The notes under the pieces were generated by a model. It searched no databases. It saw nothing but the letters and a program-made list of their open reading frames with translations, and was not told the DNA's origin. Of a stretch of 64,000 nt of DNA, positions 17,592 through 26,877 are shown piece after piece. The DNA is from Solibacillus isronensis (GTDB lineage Bacteria > Bacillota > Bacilli > Bacillales_A > Planococcaceae), in the NCBI RefSeq assembly GCF_900168685.1, contig NZ_FVZN01000005.1, forward strand, positions 40,934-104,933. The letters are read 5' to 3'. The position numbers were made by a program, and so were the translations under genes. Position 1 is the first letter of the stretch; each line of letters opens with the position of its first letter.

Positions 17592-18543
17592 AATACCTTT
17601 ACATCATTTCCAATGGAATTTAGAAATGTTAAAAATACCTTATGAAGAATTATATGCTAAAAAATGCTTTGTTCCCAAAGTAGCACTTATAGATAGTGGT
17701 ATTGATAAATATCATCCAGAGCTAATTAAAAAAATTAATATAGAAGATTCTTTTGATTTTTCTGGTGATGATAGTGATATTTTAGATCTAACTGGACATG
17801 GGACCATGGTGGCCGGAGTTATTTGTGCAGAAGAAGTAATTAAAGGTTGTTTCCCAAATGTCGAGTTAATCGTATATAAAATCTCTAATGATAATACTTA
17901 TAGGATAAAAAACTTAATAAATGCCATTGTGAAAGCAATAGAATCCGAAGTTCAAATTATTAATCTAAGCTTATCCTTACCTTTTGATAAAATGAATCAG
18001 TCAACTATAGATATTATTTGTAAGTTATTTGAAAAAGCAAACAGCTTAAATATTTTCATCACTATAGCTGCAGGAAATCAAAATAAAAAAATCCCACCTA
18101 ACTTTACTAATAGATTTAATAATGTATATTTAATCGGAGCTACAGACCGAGGAGGCTTAAAGAGTAGTTATTCTAATTATGGTGCAATAGATTTTTTAGT
18201 ACCTGGTGGAGACTGGCGACAAGTTGAATTTAGTTTAGATGATCCAATTGTTACATGCTTTCCTACATATTTGCATACAATGGATCAGTTAAACAATAAT
18301 ATAGGTATATCAAAAGGATATTGCATAGGTTATGGTACTAGTATAGCAACTGCTCATTGTACAGGGATTATCGCGTTTTTGATATCTGATTATTTTGATA
18401 AATTCAAAAGAATTCTTAAACCTAATGAACTATATAGTATATTGATAAAATTATCTCGTTTAGATAAATCAGAGGATTCACTACATGGGGAATTAAGTTT
18501 TCGTAATGCACACATTAATAACCTATGGAGAAATATATTCTAA
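17581..18543 (+). CDS. lanP: Subtilisin-type leader peptidase LanP
   Basis: The 320-residue S8 serine protease has a complete triad: Asp38 in ALIDSGID, His73 in GHGTMVAG, Ser254 in GYGTSIATAHC, with the oxyanion Asn in AAGNQ. It has no signal peptide and no propeptide, so it should act in the cytoplasm on modified precursor before or during export. It is the last gene of the lanthipeptide operon and is followed by a hairpin terminator. Confidence 0.88.
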   Translation: MKNKIPLHHFQWNLEMLKIPYEELYAKKCFVPKVALIDSGIDKYHPELIKKINIEDSFDFSGDDSDILDLTGHGTMVAGVICAEEVIKGCFPNVELIVYKISNDNTYRIKNLINAIVKAIESEVQIINLSLSLPFDKMNQSTIDIICKLFEKANSLNIFITIAAGNQNKKIPPNFTNRFNNVYLIGATDRGGLKSSYSNYGAIDFLVPGGDWRQVEFSLDDPIVTCFPTYLHTMDQLNNNIGISKGYCIGYGTSIATAHCTGIIAFLISDYFDKFKRILKPNELYSILIKLSRLDKSEDSLHGELSFRNAHINNLWRNIF

Positions 18544-18581
18544 AGTATAAGAATCATAAATAATGTCAAATCTAAAATTAA

Positions 18582-18627
18582 AAGCAAGTATGAAATCATA
18601 ATTTAATTTCATACTTGCTTATACTTT
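18582..18627 (+). terminator. Terminator of the lanthipeptide operon
   Basis: A 15-bp stem (AAGCAAGTATGAAAT paired with ATTTCATACTTGCTT) is followed by ATACTTT. The T run is short, but the stem is long and perfect. Confidence 0.7.
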
Positions 18628-18660
18628 GATAAAATAAGCCGGATTTGAATGACAGGACTG

Positions 18661-18843
18661 TTATATACTCCCACAACAATTCGGACCTCCGGGGAGAGTT
18701 ACCTCACCTTCATACTGGACATAGGTAGACCACCTGGTTTCGGGGCTACGAGCACATACTAATTCGCCCCATTCAGACTCGCTTTCGCTGCGACTCCATC
18801 TTCTCAACTTAACCTCGTACGTAATCGTGACTCGTTGGTACAT
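18661..18843 (-). CDS. Doubtful 60-residue ORF
   Basis: The frame is open with balanced composition (YEVKLRRWSRSESESEWGELV...GGPNCCGSI) in an otherwise AT-rich stretch. There is no ribosome-binding site, and a stop lies just upstream. It may be a gene remnant. No family was recognised. Confidence 0.2.
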   Translation of the reverse strand: MYQRVTITYEVKLRRWSRSESESEWGELVCARSPETRWSTYVQYEGEVTLPGGPNCCGSI

Positions 18844-19315
18844 TAATTAAATACTTTATTGCCAAAAACCCAGATGATTAAACAAATATAAAAATATAAA
18901 AACTTTTCTAGCATAGACAAAAGGAAAAGCCGAAAGTGATATCTCTTATCTAGCAATTATCAGCTGAGTGTTTGTACAGAAGAGCAACAAAATAGAATAC
19001 AAAGCAGCTGTTTAGACAAGGGGACCTTTGACAAGAGAGTAAGGATAATCTAGTAATCTATACTGAAATACAAGTATATCAATATCCATTATTAGCAGTA
19101 GATCTTAGTCTTTTTTCTAGTACGCATACATAGCCAATAATTGTACTTCGACATTGGATAGAGGAGGAAATCCGGGGACGCCAACCATTTGATTGTTTCC
19201 TGCTCTTTTTTCAAGGGGAAGTGAGGAATTTATTAAAGAGCAATAAATATCAAAAATAATAGTTAAATTTAATATAACTTAAAATAAACAAGTTAATTAA
19301 AGGAGATGTATAAAG
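18844..19315. other. Intergenic region, no gene seen
   Basis: No open frame with a ribosome-binding site is visible. A GAGGAGG at about 19160 is followed by no start codon that opens a useful frame. It probably contains decayed sequence at the edge of the lanthipeptide island, plus the promoter of the next gene. Confidence 0.5.
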
Positions 19316-19825
19316 ATGAAGAAAAAAGAATCACTTAAAGGATGGCAACTCATCAGTTCTAATCCTGATATATACAAATTCGAATTGGACGAAAATATAT
19401 TCTATTCGGGTAGAAAATCAGGATTACTTTATTCAAAAAAAGGTGCTGGTATTGGAGAATTTGCAACAATAATGCAGAAATTTCAAGCAAGCATTTATAT
19501 AGGAAAACAAATAAAAATGTCTTGTTATTTAAAAACGGAGCAATTGTCAAGATGTCAGGCTTGGCTTCAAATTAATGATTCGTATGACGATGTAATTATG
19601 TTTAAGAGTATAGATAACAGCAGTTTACAACAAAATACAGATTGGAATCAGTACTCAATGATACTTGATGTACCTAAAGAAGGGGCTTCTATTCTTTTCG
19701 GAGTGCAACTTTTCGGAATAGGAAAGGTTTGGGCTGATAATTTTAGTTTTGAAGAAGTAAATGAAGTAATTAGTGGAGTACATCAGGATACAAAAATGGC
19801 GGCGATACTGAGAAGCATGCTGTAG
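19316..19825 (+). CDS. Carbohydrate-binding-like beta-sandwich protein, function unknown
   Basis: The 169-residue protein (GWQLISSNPDIYKFELDE...YSGRKSGLLYS...MQKFQASIYIGKQIKMSCYLKTE...WNQYSMILDVPKEGASILFGVQLFGIGKVWADNFSFEEV) has the strand pattern of a jelly-roll module. A similar module occurs alone or behind AraC-type HTH domains in Bacillus. AAAGGAGATG precedes ATG. There is no signal peptide, so it is cytoplasmic. A role in ligand sensing is only inference. Confidence 0.6.
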   Translation: MKKKESLKGWQLISSNPDIYKFELDENIFYSGRKSGLLYSKKGAGIGEFATIMQKFQASIYIGKQIKMSCYLKTEQLSRCQAWLQINDSYDDVIMFKSIDNSSLQQNTDWNQYSMILDVPKEGASILFGVQLFGIGKVWADNFSFEEVNEVISGVHQDTKMAAILRSML

Positions 19826-19984
19826 AATCCGTAAATTAAAACTAGCGAACTTGAATGATTAATACTATTTTAAAATAATTTATAAGTTTTCGAAATAATA
19901 AATTTTTTAGGGGCTATAAATTTTACTCAAACAGAAAATACTGTATGCTGATGGTGAGCTTTTCATTACAAAGGAGGACAACTC

Positions 19985-20767
19985 ATGAATCGTTTTGAAG
20001 GAAAAGTTATAATTGTTACCGGTGCAGGTTCTGGATTAGGACAAGCTGCCACATTGCAGCTTGCAAAGGAAGGCGCAAAGCTTGTACTCGTTGATTTAAA
20101 TCAGGCAGGACTGGATGAAACGAAGAAAAAAGTGCTTGAAGTAGCACCAAATGCTGAAACATTGTTAGTGACAGCAAACGTAGCTACAGAAAGTGAAGTT
20201 GAAAATTTTGTGAATCAAACGGTTGAGAAATTCAGCAAAATTGATGGTTTCTTTAACAATGCGGGAATTGAAGGGAAGCAAAACTTAACTGGAGATTACG
20301 GTATTGAGGAATTTCATAAAGTTATATCCGTCAATTTGAACGGTGTCTTCTATGGTATGAAATATGTGCTGAAAGTGATGAAGGAGCAAGGATACGGCTC
20401 GATTGTCAATACAGCTTCGGTTGGCGGAATCCGCGGTGTCGGAAACCAGTCAGGCTATGCGGCTAGTAAACATGGTGTTGTCGGGTTAACGCGTAACTCG
20501 GCGATTGAATACGGCCAATACGGAATTTCGATTAAAGCAATTGCCCCGGGTGCGATTATGACGCCAATGGTAGAAGGATCACTGCGCCAAATGGGTGGCG
20601 ATAACTGGGAGGAAGTCGGCAAGGAGTTTGTAAAGCCAAATCCGATGAGACGTTTCGGTAAGCCGGAAGAAGTCGGTTATTTAGTAGCATTCCTGCTATC
20701 TAACGAAGCGGACTTCATTAACGCAGCGGTTATTCCAATCGACGGCGGGCAGTCCTATAAATATTAA
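19985..20767 (+). CDS. Short-chain dehydrogenase/reductase
   Basis: The 260-residue classical SDR has the nucleotide motif TGAGSGLG near residue 12, NNAG, catalytic Ser in VNTASVGG, and YAASK with Tyr and Lys. The C-terminal GGQSYKY is typical. AAAGGAGGAC precedes ATG. Substrate cannot be assigned. It is monocistronic, with a terminator directly after. Confidence 0.88.
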   Translation: MNRFEGKVIIVTGAGSGLGQAATLQLAKEGAKLVLVDLNQAGLDETKKKVLEVAPNAETLLVTANVATESEVENFVNQTVEKFSKIDGFFNNAGIEGKQNLTGDYGIEEFHKVISVNLNGVFYGMKYVLKVMKEQGYGSIVNTASVGGIRGVGNQSGYAASKHGVVGLTRNSAIEYGQYGISIKAIAPGAIMTPMVEGSLRQMGGDNWEEVGKEFVKPNPMRRFGKPEEVGYLVAFLLSNEADFINAAVIPIDGGQSYKY

Positions 20768-20773
20768 ATGGTA

Positions 20774-20802
20774 ATCCCCTTAAAACATTTAAGGGGATTT
20801 TT
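20774..20802 (+). terminator. Rho-independent terminator
   Basis: CCCCTTAAA pairs with TTTAAGGGG and is followed by ATTTTTTG. Confidence 0.85.
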
Positions 20803-20827
20803 TGTACTCATTGATTCTCTTTCTTTT

Positions 20828-21181
20828 TTAACGCTTCAATACCCGGCTTTCCAATAAATACGTTACTTCGTATTTCTCAGCCAGTCCTTTTAAAAAGGTT
20901 AGTAGTTCACTGAAGTTTGTTCTTTGTATCAATTGTTCATACTGTTTTTTCTCTTCTTCGGTTGCAACCTTTTTAAAATAACCCCACATATGTTGGCAAG
21001 CATTGCGCATGCTGCCTTCTGTTGGTGTTAAGCTTAATGCCTGTTCGATCAGCGCTGAAATTTCTTCATAAGAGGCTTTATTTTTCATCGCCTGACGAAT
21101 TACATTGTAATGATTTTGGCTATAAAACATCACATTGTATTTTTCCTCACGCCAAAGGATTTCCGTCTTTTTTTGATTCAT
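20828..21181 (-). CDS. DUF1722 (YbgA-type) protein
   Basis: The 117-residue protein shows the YbgA pattern: KYNVMFYSQNHYNVIRQA, then MRNACQHMWGYFKK, then a C-terminal YLLESRVLKR. The family is often fused to DUF523 or found near DNA repair genes; its function is unknown. ATG 21181 is chosen because GGGAGGATGACTCTTTT precedes it; the upstream ATG 21205 overlaps that site. Confidence 0.75.
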   Translation of the reverse strand: MNQKKTEILWREEKYNVMFYSQNHYNVIRQAMKNKASYEEISALIEQALSLTPTEGSMRNACQHMWGYFKKVATEEEKKQYEQLIQRTNFSELLTFLKGLAEKYEVTYLLESRVLKR

Positions 21182-21364
21182 AAAAGAGTCATCCTCCCAT
21201 TCCACTTTTGCATAATCTACTAGTTGTTCACATTATATAAGATAGATAAAAGTTTTGCTTTTATAAGGAGTCAAATCCAACTTATAGTGTAAAAAGTTTG
21301 TATAATGAAGATAGGTTTTAAATTTACTGAATTTACTTAAAATTGAAGGAAAAGAGGGGTTCTA

Positions 21365-22729
21365 ATGGTAAATGAACTAACAACAGTGAATGGACAATTA
21401 ACAGGAGAGTCGGTATACCGGGATAAACCAGTTATTCAGGCTGCCGAAACAATTTTCGTCAATGAATTTACAGATGGTGTGTTAAATCCGAATGCACCAA
21501 TGTTAGGACCTTTAAAAGATGGGGGTACAATCATTGCCAATACAGCACCTGGTTGTTGGGGCCCAATGATTACACCGACGATTCGCGGGGGGCACGAAGT
21601 AACAAAGCCCGTATATGTGGAAGGGGCGGAAGTCGGGGATGCAATCGTTATTCAAATTAAATCGATTCAAGTTACATCGATTGCGACTTCTTCGGGAACA
21701 GACGAAGCACAAAATGAACGCTTTATCGGGGATCCTTTCGTAAAGGTGAAATGTCCGGGGTGCGGGAAGCTACATCCGCCGACAATTGTACAAGGAATCG
21801 GTCAGGAGTCGGTAAAATGTATGACATGCGGGACGGATACAACACCATTTAAAATTTCCAACGGCTATACGATGGCATTTAATTCAAAAGGGAATGTCGG
21901 ATTGACGGTCGGAAAAGAAGCTGCTCGCCGGATTGCCCAAGACAGCAAAAATTATATGAGAACTCCGGAAAATTCGATTCAAAATCCGATTACTTCATTC
22001 GCGCCGAGTGACCTGATCGGGGTACTAGCAAGAATGCGTCCGTTTGTTGGACAGCTTGGGACAACGCCGTCAAAAGCGATGCCGGATTCTCATAATGCTG
22101 GTGATTTCGGAACATTTCTAATTGGAGCGCCACATGAATTTACAATGACCGAAGACGAGCTGAATATCCACCGTACAGATGGACATATGGATATTAACCG
22201 TGTGCGCGAAGGGGCAGTTGTCATTTGTCCTGTAAAGGTTCCTGGTGGGGGTGTATATGTAGGGGATATGCATGCAATGCAGGGCGATGGTGAAATTGCC
22301 GGACATACGACTGATGTATCGGGTATTGTACAGCTACAGGTAAGTGTACTGAAAAAAGTAAATTTGGACGGTCCTATCTTGCTGCCGAATGTTGAAGATT
22401 TGCCTTATACCGCAAAACCTTTTACGAAAGAAGAAAAGCGCATTGCTCGTGATTTGGCAGAGGAATTTGGTGTGAAGCAGGTTGAGGAAAGTTTCCCGTT
22501 ATCGATTGTAGGAACAGGGATTAACTTAAATGTGGCTACAGAAAATGCACTCGAGCGCGCGGCAAAGTTATTTGAACTGACAGTGGAAGAAGTGAGAAAC
22601 CGTGCAACCATTACCGGTGGAATTGAAATAGGACGACATCCGGGTGTTGTGACCGCTACAGTTCAAATACCAAAAACACTTCTGAAAAAAGCACGACTGT
22701 TTAAAACAGTTAAGCGTCAGTACGACTGA
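21365..22729 (+). CDS. Acetamidase/formamidase family amidase
   Basis: The 454-residue protein (GCWGPMITPTIRGGHEV, DMHAMQGDGEIAGHTTDVSG) has the FmdA/AmdA core, which hydrolyses short amides such as formamide or acetamide to ammonia and acid. An inserted Cys4 region (CPGCGKLHPP...CMTCGT, about residues 137-157) looks like a zinc knuckle. AAAGAGGGG precedes ATG. It is cytoplasmic and stands alone; no amide channel is adjacent. Confidence 0.85.
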   Translation: MVNELTTVNGQLTGESVYRDKPVIQAAETIFVNEFTDGVLNPNAPMLGPLKDGGTIIANTAPGCWGPMITPTIRGGHEVTKPVYVEGAEVGDAIVIQIKSIQVTSIATSSGTDEAQNERFIGDPFVKVKCPGCGKLHPPTIVQGIGQESVKCMTCGTDTTPFKISNGYTMAFNSKGNVGLTVGKEAARRIAQDSKNYMRTPENSIQNPITSFAPSDLIGVLARMRPFVGQLGTTPSKAMPDSHNAGDFGTFLIGAPHEFTMTEDELNIHRTDGHMDINRVREGAVVICPVKVPGGGVYVGDMHAMQGDGEIAGHTTDVSGIVQLQVSVLKKVNLDGPILLPNVEDLPYTAKPFTKEEKRIARDLAEEFGVKQVEESFPLSIVGTGINLNVATENALERAAKLFELTVEEVRNRATITGGIEIGRHPGVVTATVQIPKTLLKKARLFKTVKRQYD

Positions 22730-22832
22730 ATACCGTTTATCAAAGCAGCAATGTCATAGTTAATTAGATAAGTTTTTGTTCTTTATTTTTCGGGAAATAG
22801 GAAATTACTAGAAAAGTAGAGGGGATGAAGCG

Positions 22833-23351
22833 ATGCAGCCATTGATCAAGAAAATAGAAGCTCTTGTCATCTCAATTAGCGTTCAGTCAGGTATTGGTAT
22901 TATTGAAGCAATTAGTGAAAAAGACGGCAATAAGAAAGTCATATTTCAAATTACATCAAAAACGCCTTTAATGACAAAGGACGGGTACCAAATTGGGGCA
23001 TCTGCCATTCCGGTCAAGGCGAAAATTATTGCCTTTATTGATTCCAGAAATCCGTTGCCGATGGTTTCCCCGCCGCATACAACGCCACTACTGATTATTT
23101 TTGATCAGTTTGATAAAGATGGCGAAGTATGTGTCGGTGCATTTGATCGGCAGCTTTACTGTGATCAGCTGAAGCTTAAACTCCATGTCAGTGAAAAAAC
23201 AGAAATTGTGGATTTGACTGGAAAGCGCGTGGATCAGAAAGATTTGGAAGGAAAGATGCTGTTCGTTTTTTATGATCGTGCAACAAAAAGCAAACCAGTG
23301 CAAGCCAATCCATCAAAAATTATCGTGACCTCTATTTTGCATAACGAATAG
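22833..23351 (+). CDS. Hypothetical protein
   Basis: The 172-residue cytoplasmic protein is rich in beta-strand pattern (GIGIIEAISEKDGNKKVIFQI, KAKIIAFIDSRNPLPMVSPP, VDLTGKRVDQKDLEGKMLFVFYD). The last motif recalls the short beta-barrel domains of DUF3221-like proteins, but I do not recognise the family. GAGGGGATGAAGCG precedes ATG. Confidence 0.6.
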   Translation: MQPLIKKIEALVISISVQSGIGIIEAISEKDGNKKVIFQITSKTPLMTKDGYQIGASAIPVKAKIIAFIDSRNPLPMVSPPHTTPLLIIFDQFDKDGEVCVGAFDRQLYCDQLKLKLHVSEKTEIVDLTGKRVDQKDLEGKMLFVFYDRATKSKPVQANPSKIIVTSILHNE

Positions 23352-23356
23352 CTATG

Positions 23357-23440
23357 AGGCATATCGATTTCTATTGTTAGTACGTATGTATAAAGCAAGA
23401 TTTCATACGAATTGCTGCAAATGAAGCGATATGCTTTTTT
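23357..23440 (+). terminator. Long-loop terminator
   Basis: GGCATATCGATTTC near the stop codon can pair with GAAGCGATATGC before TTTTTTTT. It probably ends the preceding hypothetical gene. Confidence 0.5.
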
Positions 23441-23535
23441 TTGTGGAATCAGCATGAAGGAAAGTAAAAAAATTAAAAACGTTACATACACATTTATTTT
23501 TTGGTATATTTTTGTATAGAAATAAGGTGGAAAAA

Positions 23536-24993
23536 ATGGAGGGATCTTTGTTGTTGCTTTCATTTGATGAGCAGCTCTTTCAACAGACGAACGGACAAAC
23601 AGGGGAAAAGCTAGAGCAAGCTTTGGAAGAAAAGTTTCTATTTGTAAAACAAACTGCGATTTGGGGCGCACCTATACAAAGCAATGAATTTTTGTTGGAG
23701 CAGGAGCGTGCAGAGAAGTTTTGCTTTCAGTTAATCAAAAACTATTGGGGAAGATTAGATTTATTTTTTTATGATTCAGTTAACGAGACGAATACAGTGA
23801 ATGAAAAAATGGAGCAGTTTTTTGCCAAGCAGCAAAACAGAAAAGCGCTATTTTCATTTTTACATACACAGGGGGAAGTGGCATTTGACCAGCTGATTGA
23901 ATATATTTTTTCAAAGCCAGTCCCTGTATCTCATATACAAACAGAACTTAAGAAAATTTATGTGTACAAAGTGAACAATCATTTTTTTGTGCAACCGATT
24001 TATTGTGCGAATGAAAAGTACTGGGAAATAATTGGTGCGAAAAAGATTTATTCACTTTTTTTACAAGTACCTTTAAGAAAAATTACGAAACCTGTTGAAT
24101 TAATGAAGCATTTTAAAGCATTGCTTGCCGGACAATTGACGGCGAATCGGATAGCGACAATCATTCATAAGCTTGTACAGAAGATTGATTATGAAAATCC
24201 GAAATCGGATGAAGTAAAGCAGCTGCATCTATTAAATGTCCGCACGCATTTTACGAGCGGGCGACGCCACATGCTGAAGCTTCGAAAATGCATTCAGGCA
24301 TTACTGGAAAATTGGTCAACCGGAAAGTTTGCATTGAATACGAAAGAGCAAACACTGCTTGGCTATATGTTGTTTCAGGAAGCGGTTTATAAAAGAGATT
24401 ATCGGAGTATTTTGCTGCAAGGGATGTATTTAATTGAGGAGGAGCGGATAAATAATCATGCAATCGAACTTGTTGTTGAATATGCAGATGTGTTGAGCAG
24501 CATGAACCCGCAGCCCGATACACTTGTGAAAGATTACCGGGAAAACTACTTGGAGCATGTCTTTTATGAACTGATTAATAGTGTTGTAAAAGAGGAGCAG
24601 TTTGAGCTTGGGATAGAGCTGTTAAAAAATTATGAGCTTGCGTCATGTGCAGCCATATTTCAGCTTCTTCATGCCGACGAAACGGAAACAATTCTGCATA
24701 TGATCGAGGCAACTGTTCAACGTGATATTGCTCAATTAGTTGATGGGTCTCCACAAAATATCCGGGAATCAATCATTATTTGGCAACAGCAATATTCAAA
24801 TAAAAACAATGATTATTATCGTATAGCTGAAATGACATCACAACATATATGCAACTTGCTGAAAATACTGTTTTGGGCTGAAGAAGACCTGCTAGTGGAG
24901 AAACTGTTAGCGGTCTATAAGAAATATTTGCTCATACCGCATCATTTCCAATATTTGCGCCAGTTTATTGAGCGCCGTGTTGTATTATGTTAA
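23536..24993 (+). CDS. Hypothetical helical protein, 485 residues
   Basis: The large, mostly alpha-helical cytoplasmic protein has no motif I recognise. The middle (NVRTHFTSGRRHMLKLRKCIQALLENW) and C-terminus are built of helical pairs that could be repeat-like. ATG 23536 follows AAGGTGG; an in-frame ATG at 23512 has no such site. It stands between terminators as a single gene and may be lineage-specific. Confidence 0.65.
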   Translation: MEGSLLLLSFDEQLFQQTNGQTGEKLEQALEEKFLFVKQTAIWGAPIQSNEFLLEQERAEKFCFQLIKNYWGRLDLFFYDSVNETNTVNEKMEQFFAKQQNRKALFSFLHTQGEVAFDQLIEYIFSKPVPVSHIQTELKKIYVYKVNNHFFVQPIYCANEKYWEIIGAKKIYSLFLQVPLRKITKPVELMKHFKALLAGQLTANRIATIIHKLVQKIDYENPKSDEVKQLHLLNVRTHFTSGRRHMLKLRKCIQALLENWSTGKFALNTKEQTLLGYMLFQEAVYKRDYRSILLQGMYLIEEERINNHAIELVVEYADVLSSMNPQPDTLVKDYRENYLEHVFYELINSVVKEEQFELGIELLKNYELASCAAIFQLLHADETETILHMIEATVQRDIAQLVDGSPQNIRESIIIWQQQYSNKNNDYYRIAEMTSQHICNLLKILFWAEEDLLVEKLLAVYKKYLLIPHHFQYLRQFIERRVVLC

Positions 24994-24999
24994 TAATGA

Positions 25000-25037
25000 A
25001 AAGGTGAAGCAATGCCGATGCATGCTTCACCTTTTTG
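25000..25037. terminator. Bidirectional terminator between convergent genes
   Basis: AAAAGGTGAAGCA pairs with TGCTTCACCTTTT; T runs occur on both strands. Confidence 0.85.
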
Positions 25038-25039
25038 TT

Positions 25040-26224
25040 TTATTGTAATACGCCATCGTTTGTTAGCTGTTCGATTTGTTCTTTAGTATAGCCGTAAGCA
25101 GTTAAAATTTCCTCGGTATGTTCACCTATTTTTGCCCCGACATGTTTGTAAGTCGGTTCAACACCGCTTATTTTTAAGGCTGTTCCAATTTGGCGCTGTG
25201 AGGATCCGTCCGGTTTCTGAACATCTACAAGCATATTCCGCGCTTTAATTTGCGGGTGTTCGCAAGCTTCGTCAAATGTAAGTACCGGCTCCACACATCC
25301 ATGGAAATCTTCATTGAAAATTTCAAGCCATTGATCAAATGTTTTCGAGCAAAACGCATCGGTAACTGCTTCTTTAAAGCGTTGCTGTGTATAGTAGGAG
25401 TCATTAAATGTGCTGTCGATCAGTTCCGGAATGCCAAGCGCTTCACATAGAAGTTTGCGGAATTGTGGCTCCAGGCTGCCAACTGAAAAGTAACGACCGT
25501 CTTTCGTACGGTAGTAATCATAAAATGTTCCGCCATTTAAAATTTCCTCTTCCGGCTGAGGTGGACGGCCGCTTCCAAGATATTGCGTCCCGTATAAAGC
25601 ATTCATCGAAAACATCGCATCGGTCATTGAAACATCGATAAATTTTCCTTCACCCGTTTTTTCACGGTGAAGAGCAGCAGCTAATATTCCGATAGCAGCA
25701 TGCATCGTCCCCCCTGCAATATCCGCAATTTGAATACCCATTGCAACAGGCTTTTTATCCTTTAAACGGGAATGATGAAGCACCCCGCCAATTGATAAAT
25801 AGTTATTATCATGGCCTGGCCGCGTTGCATATGGCCCTGTTTGCCCATAGCCTGTAATTGCACAGTAAATGAGACGCGGGTTGTATTCACGCAGTGTTTC
25901 ATAGTCGATTCCTAGGCGCTTCATCACACCAGGACGGAACCCTTCAATGACAATGTCGTAATCTTGGATAAGCTTTTTAATGATTTCAATGCTCTCCGCA
26001 GACTTTAAATTGAGCTGCAAAGATTTTTTTGAACGGTTTAAATGCTGATGGAAGTAAGATTCTTTATTTTCATCATACGGCGGCATAATCCGCATTAAAT
26101 CAACACGGCGCTCTGACTCCACATGAATCACATCTGCCCCGAGATCCGCAAACATCATGGACGCAAGCGGTCCAGGTAATAGAGAAGAAAAATCCAAAAC
26201 TTTTAACCCATTTAAAATAGTCAT
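25040..26224 (-). CDS. Family III CoA-transferase (CaiB/BaiF type)
   Basis: The 394-residue protein opens with LNGLKVLDFSSLLPGPLASMMFADLGADVIHVES and contains the catalytic-region Asp in RPGHDNNYLSIGG, both typical of the CaiB/BaiF superfamily (formyl-CoA transferase, alpha-methylacyl-CoA racemase, carnitine CoA-transferase). The RPGHDNNY segment favours a racemase-like subgroup. AGGGGG lies before ATG 26224; the ATG at 26230 overlaps it. No dehydrogenase or thiolase partner is adjacent, so the substrate is open. Confidence 0.82.
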   Translation of the reverse strand: MTILNGLKVLDFSSLLPGPLASMMFADLGADVIHVESERRVDLMRIMPPYDENKESYFHQHLNRSKKSLQLNLKSAESIEIIKKLIQDYDIVIEGFRPGVMKRLGIDYETLREYNPRLIYCAITGYGQTGPYATRPGHDNNYLSIGGVLHHSRLKDKKPVAMGIQIADIAGGTMHAAIGILAAALHREKTGEGKFIDVSMTDAMFSMNALYGTQYLGSGRPPQPEEEILNGGTFYDYYRTKDGRYFSVGSLEPQFRKLLCEALGIPELIDSTFNDSYYTQQRFKEAVTDAFCSKTFDQWLEIFNEDFHGCVEPVLTFDEACEHPQIKARNMLVDVQKPDGSSQRQIGTALKISGVEPTYKHVGAKIGEHTEEILTAYGYTKEQIEQLTNDGVLQ

Positions 26225-26280
26225 ACCCATCCCCCTTATGTGTTGAACAGTTGTTGTTGAAGTATTAAATGTTAATTATG

Positions 26281-26352
26281 GAAAGTAGAAAACCTTTGCC
26301 TGAAAGTAGAAAGTATTGGTGATAAAGTGGAAAGTTCTGAGTGAAAAGTAGA
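26281..26352. repeat. Short direct repeats GAAAGTAGAA
   Basis: GAAAGTAGAA occurs at 26281-26290 and 26302-26311. A shorter GGAAAGTTC follows at about 26329 and GAAAAGTAGAA at about 26343, upstream of the CoA-transferase gene on the opposite strand. They could be regulator sites or just drift. Confidence 0.35.
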
Positions 26353-26580
26353 ACCAACCCAAATCGAGAGCTTTAAAAAGATCCGAATATGCCAACACTT
26401 TCATTAAAATATAAATATAAGAAAAAGAGTCCCCTTATTTTCTAATTCTCTATTATCTATTATATTTTAAATACTCTGAAAATTATAGTGCGAAAATAAG
26501 CAAATTGTGCAGAAATATAGGAAAAACAAACAGAGATAGATTATTTACTGTTTTTTAAAAAAAGTATCTATAGTTAGTAA

Positions 26581-26735
26581 TATAATGGTATTTTAGTGAA
26601 TATTAACTAAGTATAGAAACCCTATTAAAGATTAGAAAGTTTTTAGCTAGGGTAAAGTATGGATGGTTGGCTATTTATTTATAGAACGATTTTGCTTTAT
26701 GACATTCAAGTCGGAGCAGGATCGTTCCTTTTTTT
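26581..26735 (+). promoter_or_regulatory. Candidate leader RNA or small RNA with terminator
   Basis: A TATAAT is at 26581-26586 without a clear -35. ACCCTA (26619-26624) can pair with TAGGGT (26648-26653). A 13-bp stem (GAACGATTTTGCT with AGCAGGATCGTTC, 26684-26727, two G-U pairs) is followed by CCTTTTTTT. No coding gene precedes it, so it may be an attenuator ahead of the S-layer gene or a separate small RNA. The rest of 26231-26877 shows nothing else. Confidence 0.45.
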
Positions 26736-26877
26736 GTCCAAATTTAGAAAACCAGAATAAAAATGAAAAACTGCATAAATTTCATACAGTTTTGCGCACG
26801 GTTAGCCGATATAAATAATAGAAGTTTTTACTAGATTGAACATGTTACGACATTTCAAAAAGGAGGGATTTTCTAAC

